Positions 10,266-17,897 of a DNA stretch of 18,156 nucleotides are shown here, one piece after another (the stretch's first letter is position 1; the number at the start of each line of letters is the position of its first letter). This stretch comes from Burkholderiaceae bacterium. GTDB lineage: Bacteria; Pseudomonadota; Gammaproteobacteria; Burkholderiales; Burkholderiaceae_E. The notes under the pieces are model-generated. The model made no database searches, was not told the origin of the DNA, and saw nothing but the letters and a program-made list of their open reading frames with translations. The stretch spans positions 1 to 18,156 of the forward strand of contig JAHYJF010000036.1 in the NCBI GenBank assembly GCA_019428955.1, written 5' to 3'. The translations under genes and the position numbers were made by a program.

Positions 10266-10979
10266 TCAGAGGCTGGAATGGAGGTAGTTGACCATGGTGA
10301 TGAAGTCGAACACCGGCAGGCTTGTGCGCCGGCGAATCAGCGCCGAGTAGGGCGGCAGGTCGGTGCATTCGAGCACGAATGCCCGGGTGGCCGGATGACG
10401 TTCGAGCGCCCGCAGCGCGGTGCCAAGGACCTCCTGCTCGATCACCGCCAGGTCGACGTCGGAATCGGGCTGGGCGAAGATCCGGTTCCACTCCGGACAC
10501 TCCTCGAGACCCAGGATGTGCAGCGAGTCGGTGTCCTGGATGCCGGCGGCCGCCAGGTGCTCGGGACGCAGCGCCCCGGCGTTGGCGGTGATCACGCAGA
10601 TTTCGCTCGCCGGAGCGAGAATCCGCTGCACCAGCGGCACCTGCAGCAAGCTGGAGGTGAATACCGGGGCGTCGAGCGCGGCGGCCAGTTCCTGCTGGAA
10701 TATGGCGTTGAATCCGCAACTGGTGGTTATCGCCCGTATCCCCTCGGCCACCATTGCCCCGGCATCGCCAATCATGGTGCGCAGCACCTCGCGGTCGGGA
10801 TTTTCGAGGATGGTGTGGACGTTGGCCCCGCGCACCGGATGGAAGCGCACCGGGTAGTCATACGAGGCTGGATTGGTGCTGTTGCCGACGAGGGTTTCGA
10901 GCTGCTGCAGGCCATTGGGTACGTGGCCGCTCTCCCAGCAGAGGATCCCGATTCGTGCCGTTTGGCGGTCCTGGGTCAT
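10266..10979 (-). CDS. Asp/Glu/hydantoin racemase-superfamily protein
   Basis: A 237-residue cytoplasmic enzyme. The superfamily interconverts stereoisomers, or acts on maleate-like acids, using two cysteines. Both are seen in typical settings: C88 in TTSCGFN and C205 in VLECTDLPPYS. Start ATG 10979 follows GGAG 6 bases upstream. It begins 17 bases after the stop of the DadA-like oxidoreductase gene and closes the transporter operon. With an oxidoreductase for D-amino acids next to it, a racemase that feeds the oxidase is the simplest reading; the substrate cannot be told from sequence. Members of this family also include maleate isomerases and arylmalonate decarboxylase, which remain alternatives. 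Confidence 0.82.
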   Translation of the reverse strand: MTQDRQTARIGILCWESGHVPNGLQQLETLVGNSTNPASYDYPVRFHPVRGANVHTILENPDREVLRTMIGDAGAMVAEGIRAITTSCGFNAIFQQELAAALDAPVFTSSLLQVPLVQRILAPASEICVITANAGALRPEHLAAAGIQDTDSLHILGLEECPEWNRIFAQPDSDVDLAVIEQEVLGTALRALERHPATRAFVLECTDLPPYSALIRRRTSLPVFDFITMVNYLHSSL

Positions 10980-10996
10980 GGCAATCTCCGCCCCTG

Positions 10997-12265
10997 CTAG
11001 AACCGGTTGATCCGGTAGGGCGCAAGGTCGAATGGCGCGGTGCGCCCCGCTACCAGGCCGGCGACCAGCTGTGCGGTGATGGCCGCCATGGTCAGGCCGA
11101 GGTGACCGTGGCCGAAGGCGTAGAAGACCTTGTCGCAGTGCGGCGAACGGCCGATCACGGGCAGGGAATCTGGCGTTGAAGGGCGGTATCCCATCCATTC
11201 CCGCTGTATCGCCTGTGACCTGGTCCCAGGCAGGACGGAGTGCACGAACGGAGCCAGGGCGCGAATCCGGCGGTAGTTGGGTGGGGCCTCCAGGCCGGCC
11301 AACTCGTCGATGCTAACCACGGCAATTCCGTCGTGCATCGGCGCGAGTACGCAATCCTTTTCGGGAAAACCCACCGGCCGGTTGAGCAGCGGCCCATTGC
11401 TCGGGGCAAAAGAGAGGTGGTAGCCGCGCTCGGTGTCGAGGCTGACGCGATCTCCGAGCTGGCTGGCAAAGCGCTTCGACCAGGCGCCGGTGGCAACCAC
11501 TGCGGCATCGAAGTTGCGTGTCGAGTTCTCGCTGCGAACGGCGACGCTGCCGGCGGCATTGGGGCGGAGTTCCAGGACGTTCTCCTGGACGAATTCGGCC
11601 CCGCGCTGGCGTGCGCCGGCGAAGTATTTCTCCACCAGGGCACGAGGGTGGTCGACGAAGCCACTCCCGGGCTGTAACAGGCCGCAGGTGTATGAATCGG
11701 GATTGAGGTTGGGCTCGAGTTCAGCGATGTCCTGCGCGCTCAAGAGCGAGAAACTGACGCCATGACGGGTCATCAGTTCGCGTTGCAGTGTCGTGTGCTC
11801 GAAGGCCGCTTGCGAACCGTAAACCTTCAGCCAGCCGACTGGGCGAATCGCGTCGAGCGCGCCGCTCATTTCGGCCAGCGCCCGGTGCGATGCCATCGCG
11901 CGCGAGACCAGCGGGGACAGTGCCGCCGCGATGCTTGCTACCCGGGTTGGCCGGCCGGCCGCGATGAAGCGCAGCAGCCAGGGCAGCGCCTGCAAGGCAT
12001 ACGATGGGCGCAGAACCGCGGCGCCATCGCGATTGAAGATGAACGACGGGATCGAACGCAGCACATCGGGCGTTGCGGTGGGCGTTACCGCGCCCTCTAC
12101 GATGCCGCCGGCGTTGCCGGAACTGGTTCCGGCCCCGACCTCGCCACGATCGATGACGGTGACCGCGTGTCCTTCGGCACAGAGCGCGAGGGCGGTCGAG
12201 GCGCCAACGATACCCGCGCCGAGGACGGCGATCGAGCGTTTCGGGGCTTTTTCAGGTGTGGTCAT
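10997..12265 (-). CDS. FAD-dependent D-amino-acid dehydrogenase-like oxidoreductase (DadA/DAO family)
   Basis: A 422-residue protein. The N-terminal dinucleotide fold is clear: SIAVLGAGIVGASTALAL (G16, G18, G21), then VIDRGEVGAGTSSGNAG. The C-terminus has the DAO-family pattern MGYRPSTPDSLPVIG...FGHGHLGLTMAAITAQLV, in which the FAD and substrate carboxylate are held. Such enzymes oxidatively deaminate D-amino acids or glycine-like substrates to 2-oxo acids. The gene starts 59 bases after the ABC ATPase gene stop and is followed 17 bases later by the racemase, so it belongs to the same operon. The exact substrate is unknown. Related oxidases act on D-alanine, D-hydroxyproline or sarcosine. Confidence 0.88.
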   Translation of the reverse strand: MTTPEKAPKRSIAVLGAGIVGASTALALCAEGHAVTVIDRGEVGAGTSSGNAGGIVEGAVTPTATPDVLRSIPSFIFNRDGAAVLRPSYALQALPWLLRFIAAGRPTRVASIAAALSPLVSRAMASHRALAEMSGALDAIRPVGWLKVYGSQAAFEHTTLQRELMTRHGVSFSLLSAQDIAELEPNLNPDSYTCGLLQPGSGFVDHPRALVEKYFAGARQRGAEFVQENVLELRPNAAGSVAVRSENSTRNFDAAVVATGAWSKRFASQLGDRVSLDTERGYHLSFAPSNGPLLNRPVGFPEKDCVLAPMHDGIAVVSIDELAGLEAPPNYRRIRALAPFVHSVLPGTRSQAIQREWMGYRPSTPDSLPVIGRSPHCDKVFYAFGHGHLGLTMAAITAQLVAGLVAGRTAPFDLAPYRINRF

Positions 12266-12324
12266 GTCCGCTCGTTTGAGCTATGCCAGGGGGTAAGCGA
12301 GGTTCGCGCTCAGGCGGGATTCTC

Positions 12325-13050
12325 CTAGTGCTGCAGAATCTTGCCGAGAAATTCGCGCGTGCGGCTGTTGGCCGGTTTGGTAAAGAAGACCTCCGGTTCG
12401 GCGACCTCGATGATGGCGCCCTTGTCCATGAACACCACCCGGTCAGCGACCTTGCGCGCAAAGCCCATCTCGTGGGTCACGACGATCATGGTCATGCCTT
12501 CCCTGGCTAGTGCCACCATCACATCGAGAACCTCGTTGATCATCTCCGGGTCGAGTGCCGAGGTCGGTTCGTCGAACAGCATGATCATCGGTTGCATGCA
12601 CAGACTGCGGGCGATCGCGACGCGCTGCTGCTGGCCGCCCGAGAGCTGGTGGGGATAGGAATCGAACTTGTCGGCGAGCCCGACCCGCTCCAGTTGTTGC
12701 CGGCCGCGCTCCTCGGCATCCTTGCGTGCTATCTTGCGCACATGGATTGGTGCCAGCACCACGTTCTCCAGCGCCGTCATGTGGGGATAGAGGTTGAACT
12801 GCTGGAAGACGAAGCCGATTTCCATGCGCAGCTGACGCAGCCCCTTGGCATCGGCTAGCGCTATGCCATCGACGACCAGCGCGCCGTTCTGGAATTTCTC
12901 CAGCCCGTTGACACAGCGAATCAGTGTGCTCTTGCCCGAGCCGCTGGGCCCGCAAACCACCACCACTTCGCCCTTGCGAACGTCCAGCTCAATGTCCTGC
13001 AGCACGTGATTGGTTCCGTACCACTTGTTCACTTTGCTGAATGTAATCAT
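12325..13050 (-). CDS. Polar amino-acid ABC transporter, ATP-binding protein
   Basis: A 241-residue ATPase of the GlnQ/GltL type that powers uptake. Seen in order are Walker A GPSGSGKS (34-41), the Q-loop in FVFQQFNLYPHMTALENV, the signature LSGGQQQRVAIARSL (from 136), Walker B MIMLFDEPTSALDPE and the switch His in VVTHEMGFARKVADRV. All catalytic positions look intact. The ATG at 13050 overlaps the stop of the upstream permease by 4 bases. A longer upstream open frame exists but only overlaps the permease out of frame. Confidence 0.95.
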   Translation of the reverse strand: MITFSKVNKWYGTNHVLQDIELDVRKGEVVVVCGPSGSGKSTLIRCVNGLEKFQNGALVVDGIALADAKGLRQLRMEIGFVFQQFNLYPHMTALENVVLAPIHVRKIARKDAEERGRQQLERVGLADKFDSYPHQLSGGQQQRVAIARSLCMQPMIMLFDEPTSALDPEMINEVLDVMVALAREGMTMIVVTHEMGFARKVADRVVFMDKGAIIEVAEPEVFFTKPANSRTREFLGKILQH

Positions 13051-13706
13051 CGATTTCCGTGCCTCTCGAGTCGGCGCGACAGGTGCAGCAGCGGGTAGCA
13101 GAGCGCGAAGTAGCCCAGACCTACGACCGAGAACACCAGCAGCCCGTTGGGAATGCTTTGCACGATGACCCAGCCGGAGCGGGTCAGGTCGAGCAGTCCG
13201 ATCGCCGACACCACCGACGAGTCCTTGACCAGCAGGACGAACTGCCCGACCAGCGACGGGATGATCATCCTCGTGGCTTGTGGCAGCACGATCAGGCGCA
13301 TCTGCTGGTAGCGGGTCAGTCCGGCAGACGCCGCGGCCTCGAGCTGCCCGCGCGGAACGGCGCGGATTCCGGAAGCCACGATCTCGGAGATGAAGCACGC
13401 CGCGATGTTGGTCAGAGTGATGGCGCCCGCGCTAAAGGAATCGAGCTCGATCCCGGCCTCGGGAAGAATGAAGAACACCACGAACAGTTGCACCAGCACC
13501 GGAGTGCCGCGAAATATGTCGGTGTAGGCGCCGATGACAAAGCTCAGGAGCCGGAAACGGCTCGCGCGACCGATGCCCAGCAGGAAGCCGGCGATGCCGC
13601 CCGCCACGATGCCGATCAGGGAAACGGCCAGCGTAATGCCGATGCCCTTCAGGATCACCTGGTAGTACTGCGCAACGCCGACGACTTGTCCGATGAGGAA
13701 TTCCAT
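13047..13706 (-). CDS. Polar amino-acid ABC transporter, permease (second of two)
   Basis: A 219-residue inner-membrane protein of the HisM/GlnP permease family, with about five hydrophobic spans. It has the family's FRGTPVLVQLF segment (65-75). The cytoplasmic EAA loop, EAAASAGLTRYQQMRLIVLPQA (about 123-144), docks on the ATPase. It starts 11 bases after the other permease stops and overlaps the ATPase gene. The two permeases probably pair as a heterodimer. Confidence 0.94.
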   Translation of the reverse strand: MEFLIGQVVGVAQYYQVILKGIGITLAVSLIGIVAGGIAGFLLGIGRASRFRLLSFVIGAYTDIFRGTPVLVQLFVVFFILPEAGIELDSFSAGAITLTNIAACFISEIVASGIRAVPRGQLEAAASAGLTRYQQMRLIVLPQATRMIIPSLVGQFVLLVKDSSVVSAIGLLDLTRSGWVIVQSIPNGLLVFSVVGLGYFALCYPLLHLSRRLERHGNR

Positions 13707-13717
13707 GACGGTCCCGG

Positions 13718-14386
13718 TCAGTGGCTCGGCACGGGGTGGTAAACGCGGTTCCAGGCCGCCGCCGCCAACTTGAGCCCGTAATAGATGATCAGGTAGCCCA
13801 GGGCAGTGACCGCCAGCCCCTCGACGGGCATGAATCTATCAACTGCCAGGGTTTGCCCGGTCCGGGTCAGTTCCAGGACCGAAATAAGGGACAGCAGCGA
13901 CGAGTCCTTGACCAGCACGATCGCCTGTCCGATCAGCGGCGAGACCATGGGCCGCAGTGCCTGCGGCAGGATGACCAGGCGCATCTGCTGCCAATAAGTC
14001 AATCCCGAGCTGGCGCTGGCCTCCATCTGGCCAGCCGGGATCGCGATGATCCCGGAGCGGATGATCTCGGCGACGTAGGCGCCGCTGTTTACGGAAAGCG
14101 CGATTATCCCGACCACCAGTTCGGGCATTCCGAGCCCGATCACCGGCAGTCCGAAATACAGGAAATAGAGCTGCGCCAGCAGCGGTGTCGCACGAATCAG
14201 GTCGATGTAGGCGACTGCCGGCGCACGAATGACGCGCGCTTGCTGGATACTCATCGCACAGGCGATGATGCCGATCGCCAGCGCGCCCGCAAAACCGGCC
14301 AACGAGAGCGAAAGCGTCGAGAGAAACCCCGTCCAGAAGGCCGGCAGGGTTTCCGCGATCACGCGGAAGTTCAGGTCCGATAGCAT
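13718..14386 (-). CDS. Polar amino-acid ABC transporter, permease (first of two)
   Basis: A 222-residue membrane protein of the same family as its neighbour, with IRATPLLAQLYF (64-75) and the EAA loop EASASSGLTYWQQMRLVILPQA (122-143). The N-terminal hydrophobic spans begin near residue 18. It lies downstream of the binding-protein gene, after a 73-base gap that contains a hairpin. Confidence 0.94.
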   Translation of the reverse strand: MLSDLNFRVIAETLPAFWTGFLSTLSLSLAGFAGALAIGIIACAMSIQQARVIRAPAVAYIDLIRATPLLAQLYFLYFGLPVIGLGMPELVVGIIALSVNSGAYVAEIIRSGIIAIPAGQMEASASSGLTYWQQMRLVILPQALRPMVSPLIGQAIVLVKDSSLLSLISVLELTRTGQTLAVDRFMPVEGLAVTALGYLIIYYGLKLAAAAWNRVYHPVPSH

Positions 14387-14413
14387 GTATTAGCCAGAGG
14401 ACGGAAAGCCGGA

Positions 14414-14441
14414 GCCCGGCCCCAGTGGGAAACCGCCGGGC
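14414..14441 (-). terminator. Intercistronic hairpin after the binding-protein gene
   Basis: GCCCGGC (14414-14420) and GCCGGGC (14435-14441) form a perfect 7-bp GC stem with a 14-base loop in the gap between the binding protein and first permease. There is no T-run, so full termination is unlikely. Such hairpins often protect the upstream message so that the binding protein outnumbers the permeases. Confidence 0.4.
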
Positions 14442-14459
14442 CCCGTGAGCATCAAATGC

Positions 14460-15260
14460 TTAGTGCTCGTCTTTCCACTTCGAGGAATAGACCCAATATT
14501 CCAGGTTCTGCTCGAGGCGACCGTCGAGAGTGGTCGTGTCGATGAACAGGTCCATCCAGCTCAGCAGGTCCATGGAGTCGTAGCGGGTCGCGAAGGCCAA
14601 CGGTTCCTTGGCGAGCAGTTCGGGCATCAGCTTGAAGGTCCCTTTCGGATAGCCGAGCGACTGACCGGTCACAGCCGAGCTGTCGTTCAGCAGGCAGTCG
14701 GCCTGGTTGTTCTTGACCGCGTCGAGCAGCAGCGTGCCGCCGCCCTTGTAGCTCTTGATTTCGCCCTTGGGGAAGACCGTCTTGGCAAGCTTTTCGCCCG
14801 TGCTGCCAAAGAGCACCGCAATGCGCGTGCCGGGAGCCTTGCACGACTGGGTCGAGGTGAACTTCGTGCCGGCCTTGGTTGCGACCATCGGGCCGATGTA
14901 GATCCACGGCTTGGTGAACGCCACCTTGGTGGCACGCGCCAGAGTCGGGGTCATGTCGGCAGCCAGCATGTCAGCCTTGCCCGAGAGCAGGGCGGGCAGC
15001 AGACCATCCCAGTCGAGGTCGAGGAAGACCGCCTTGACGCCCATCTCCTTGGCCATCAGCTTGGCGAGCTCGACCGAACTGCCGGTGCGCTCGCCTTTCT
15101 TGTCGACCATCGAGAACGGCGGGCCTTGGGTCTGGACGGCCACGCGCAATTCACCGCGCTTGAGGATGTCGTCAAGAGTGCTGGCGTGGGCGGCGGCGGT
15201 GAGTCCGAACGAGGCGGCACAGGCCATGAGGATCGGTGGCAGGAATTTCGAAAATCTCAT
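14460..15260 (-). CDS. Periplasmic amino-acid-binding protein of the ABC transporter
   Basis: A 266-residue family-3 solute-binding protein. The signal peptide occupies about residues 1-26, with cleavage after AHA (MRFSKFLPPILMACAASFGL...). The mature start STLDDILKRGELRVAVQTQGPPFSM and the central ADMTPTLARATKVAFTKPW are typical; R109 matches the arginine that binds the ligand alpha-carboxylate in the family. Two cysteines (C140, C189) could form a disulfide. Start ATG 15260 follows AAGGAG 7 bases upstream. It is the first gene of the operon and the one whose ligand would define the pathway. The ligand is not predictable by eye. Confidence 0.93.
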   Translation of the reverse strand: MRFSKFLPPILMACAASFGLTAAAHASTLDDILKRGELRVAVQTQGPPFSMVDKKGERTGSSVELAKLMAKEMGVKAVFLDLDWDGLLPALLSGKADMLAADMTPTLARATKVAFTKPWIYIGPMVATKAGTKFTSTQSCKAPGTRIAVLFGSTGEKLAKTVFPKGEIKSYKGGGTLLLDAVKNNQADCLLNDSSAVTGQSLGYPKGTFKLMPELLAKEPLAFATRYDSMDLLSWMDLFIDTTTLDGRLEQNLEYWVYSSKWKDEH

Positions 15261-15488
15261 TCACAGTCTCCTTGAACATTCTTATGGGGGAGGATCCCCA
15301 AGAATCGGATCGTCGGAATAATCTCGGGAAAAAGAAAATCTTGCAGGCCTGATAGCCTGGCAAACGTTCACTGTTGGAACACGGTGATTGTAGCCTCTGC
15401 GAATCTGGCGCCGGAATAAGGTTTCCCTTGCGCGGCGAGCCTGTCCGCGAGACCGGCCTGACACGGGATTTCGCTCCAGCATGGGAAA
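15261..15488. promoter_or_regulatory. Divergent promoter region between transporter and kinase/enolase operons
   Basis: The 228 bases separate two operons read outward and should carry both promoters. Seen here are the Shine-Dalgarno of the binding protein (AAGGAG), a short GGGGA/TCCCC hairpin (15287-15299) in its leader, and a CAGGC-TATCAG-GCCTG type inverted repeat around 15343-15360 that could be an operator. A TTGCCA box 17 bases before a poor GATTTT is a weak minus-strand promoter candidate. No regulator gene is present next to it. Confidence 0.5.
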
Positions 15489-16520
15489 ATGATGGCGATG
15501 ACACCAGACCAGACAAGCACCCTGCCGGTACCGCCAGCGTTTGCTCAGGCACTGCGCGAGTTGGGGCTGACCGACAGCGACAAGCTCCGCGGCGCGCCGC
15601 TCACCGGCGGGGTGTCGTCCGACATCTGGCTTATCTATACGCCGCGGGGCCAGGTCTGCGCCAAGCGAGCGCTCCCGAAGTTACGGGTCGCGGCCGACTG
15701 GCGAGCGCCCATCGAACGCAACCTCTACGAAGCGCGCTGGATGCTGGTGGCAGCCGCTGCCCTCGCGGGCAGCGCGCCGCGGGTCCTCGGGCAACACCCG
15801 GGACTCGGGGTGTTGGTGATGAGTTACCAGTCGCCCGCCGAGCACAGCCTGTGGAAGGAACGCCTGCGCCACGGCGAGGCTGACGTCACAACCGCGCGGG
15901 CGGTCGGGCGTGCGCTCGCCATGATCCACGCGCATTCCGCGGCTCGCGCCGAGCTTGCCGGGAGTTTCGACAGCGACGCGATCTTCTTCGACATCAGGCT
16001 CGAGCCCTACCTGCTGGCCACCGCCCGACGCCACCCGGACCTTGCCGCCCGGCTTGAAGAACTGGTGGCCCAGACCCAGTCGCATAAGCTCGCGCTGGTG
16101 CATGGCGACGTGAGCCCGAAGAACATCTTGCTGGGGCCCGCAGGACCGGTCTTCCTGGATGCCGAGTGCGCCTGGTGGGGCGATCCGGCGTTTGACATCG
16201 CCTTTTGTCTCAATCACCTGCTGCTCAAGTGCCTCTGGACCCCGCGCGCGAGTGACGATTTCCTGCACTGCTTCGGCGCGCTCACTGAGGCTTACCTCGC
16301 GGGTGTCGATTGGGAACCGCGCGCGGCGCTCGAAGGTCGTGCCGCGGCATTGCTGCCGGGGCTGTTCCTCGCGCGGGTCGATGGCAAGTCGCCGGTTGAG
16401 TACGTCAGCGCCGAAGCACAGCGTGAGTCCGTGCGCCGGGTGGCACGCAAGCTGCTGGCAAACCCCGCGTCGCGGGTCGATGAAATCAGCGCCACGTGGC
16501 GTGAGGAATTGCAGCGATGA
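15489..16520 (+). CDS. APH-fold small-molecule kinase
   Basis: A 343-residue phosphotransferase of the aminoglycoside-phosphotransferase/choline-kinase fold. The nucleotide loop LTGGVSSDIWLI (38-49), an ATP-binding lysine in VCAKRAL (K59), the catalytic loop LVHGDVSPKNILL (H205, D207, N212) and the metal-binding FLDAE (D224) followed by GDPAFDIAF are all present, so it should be active. The fold covers kinases for sugars, choline, amino alcohols and antibiotics. Nothing here points to drug resistance. The start is uncertain among ATGs at 15489, 15492 and 15498; the Shine-Dalgarno is weak. Its stop overlaps the enolase-like start as ATGA, implying the two products are made together and may act in sequence. 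Confidence 0.88.
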   Translation: MMAMTPDQTSTLPVPPAFAQALRELGLTDSDKLRGAPLTGGVSSDIWLIYTPRGQVCAKRALPKLRVAADWRAPIERNLYEARWMLVAAAALAGSAPRVLGQHPGLGVLVMSYQSPAEHSLWKERLRHGEADVTTARAVGRALAMIHAHSAARAELAGSFDSDAIFFDIRLEPYLLATARRHPDLAARLEELVAQTQSHKLALVHGDVSPKNILLGPAGPVFLDAECAWWGDPAFDIAFCLNHLLLKCLWTPRASDDFLHCFGALTEAYLAGVDWEPRAALEGRAAALLPGLFLARVDGKSPVEYVSAEAQRESVRRVARKLLANPASRVDEISATWREELQR

Positions 16521-17809
16521 GCAACGAAACGAGCATCACGCGCGTCCATGCCCGCCGGGTCTGGGACAGTCGCGGCCGGCCTACGGTCGAAGCCGAGGTC
16601 AGTTTGCGCGGCGGCGCGGTTGGCCGGTCGATCGTCCCGGCAGGCGCCAGCAAGGGCATGCGGGAAGCGCTCGAACTGCGCGACGGCGGCAAGGCTTTCG
16701 GCGGCCAGGATGTGCAGCTGGCGGTCGCCAACGTCAATGGTGAAATCGCTCGCGCAGTGCTTGGCATGGCAGCCGATGACCAGGTGGCGATCGACGAGGT
16801 CCTGATCGCGCTCGATGGCAGCCCGAACCGCGGGCGCCTCGGCGCCAATTCGTTGCTGGCGGTATCGATGGCCGCGGCGCACGCCGCCGCCAACGCACGT
16901 GGCGTGCCGCTCTATCGCTACCTGGGCGGCGCCGCCGCAACTCTGCTGCCCATGCCCCAGATCCAGATTTTTGGCGGGGGTGCCCACGCCGGGCGCCGCG
17001 TCGACATCCAGGATTTCATGGTGGTCTGTCCCGGCGCTGCGAGTTTCGCGCAGGCGCTGGAGTGGACCGCCGAGGTGTACCGCCATGCCGGAGAGCTGAT
17101 GGCCGAACGCGGCAGCCAGCTCGGGGTCGCCGATGAGGGCGGCTGGTGGCCGGCCTTCGATGCCAACGAGGATGCGCTCGAGGCGCTGGTTGCGGCAATC
17201 GAGCGTTCCGGCCTGGTTCCCGGGGAGCAGGTTGCCATCGCGCTCGACATCGCGGCGAGCGAATTCGGGCATAACGGTCGCTACACCCTCGGCCTGGAGC
17301 GCCGGCAACTGGATAGTGACGGCCTGATCGAGCTGTTGCTGCGCTGGTGCGACAAGTTCCCGATCGCCAGCATCGAGGATCCGCTTGGCGAAGACGATGG
17401 CGCGGCATTCGCGCGCTTCACCGCGGCGGTCGGTCGGCGCGTGCAGGTGGTCGGCGATGACTTGCTGGTTTCCAGTGCCGAGCTGGTGCGTGAGTCGGCA
17501 GCCGCGGGTGCGGCCAATACGGTGCTGCTCAAGCCCAATCAGCGGGGAACACTGACTGAGACCTTGCGGTGCTGGGAAGTGGCGCGCGCGCTGGGCTACG
17601 GCGGGATCGTCTCGGCGCGCTCGGGCGAGACCGAGGACACCACCATCGTGCACCTGGCGATTGGCTGGCAGGTTGGGCAGCTCAAGGTCGGATCGTTCGC
17701 TCGCGGTGAACGGATGGCCAAGTGGAACGAAGCGTTGCGGATCGAGGAACGGCTGGGGGCGAGGGCGCGGTACGCCGGAGTGGGGGTGTTCGGGTGCAAT
17801 CCCGCGTGA
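16517..17809 (+). CDS. Divergent enolase paralogue
   Basis: 430 residues, aligned by eye along the whole length of enolase, which converts 2-phosphoglycerate to phosphoenolpyruvate. Retained are the metal ligands D244 (ALDIAASEF), E287 (SIEDPL) and D314 (VVGDDL), the catalytic lysine K339 (LLKPNQRGTLTE), K390 (QLKVGSF), E207 (ADEGG) and H157 (GGGAHA). Changed are the flexible loop PSGASTG, here PAGASKG (42-47); the usual Glu in IQEFM, here Asp (D166); and the His of SHRSGETED, here Ala (A367, SARSGETED). Those changes argue that this is not the housekeeping enolase. I recall a similar second enolase, annotated simply as phosphopyruvate hydratase, in some alphaproteobacteria. It probably acts on a phosphorylated acid made by the overlapping kinase; the substrate is unknown. 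Confidence 0.88.
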   Translation: MSNETSITRVHARRVWDSRGRPTVEAEVSLRGGAVGRSIVPAGASKGMREALELRDGGKAFGGQDVQLAVANVNGEIARAVLGMAADDQVAIDEVLIALDGSPNRGRLGANSLLAVSMAAAHAAANARGVPLYRYLGGAAATLLPMPQIQIFGGGAHAGRRVDIQDFMVVCPGAASFAQALEWTAEVYRHAGELMAERGSQLGVADEGGWWPAFDANEDALEALVAAIERSGLVPGEQVAIALDIAASEFGHNGRYTLGLERRQLDSDGLIELLLRWCDKFPIASIEDPLGEDDGAAFARFTAAVGRRVQVVGDDLLVSSAELVRESAAAGAANTVLLKPNQRGTLTETLRCWEVARALGYGGIVSARSGETEDTTIVHLAIGWQVGQLKVGSFARGERMAKWNEALRIEERLGARARYAGVGVFGCNPA

Positions 17810-17897
17810 ACCTTGGCCCACGGGGACTCTGCGCCCTTCGGGTTAGACTGGGCCCTGACGGAATTTCTTTCAATCACCGCTAAAGGAGAGTCTGCGG

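Noticed and set aside
14445..15275. A 276-codon plus-strand frame opposite the binding-protein gene
   Set aside because: The minus strand has a signal peptide, a Shine-Dalgarno and family motifs. The plus frame covers the same interval without any.
15489..16520. Aminoglycoside-resistance gene
   Set aside because: The APH fold is shared by many metabolic kinases. The overlap with an enolase paralogue and the absence of resistance-gene context point to metabolism.
16292..17821. A 509-codon minus-strand open frame opposite the enolase-like gene
   Set aside because: The plus strand has complete enolase motifs. The minus product has no recognisable domain and spans two unrelated plus-strand genes.
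17815..17854. GGCCCA...TGGGCC inverted pair after the enolase-like gene as a terminator
   Set aside because: The arms are only 6 bp, the loop is 28 bases and no T-run follows. Not enough for a terminator call.
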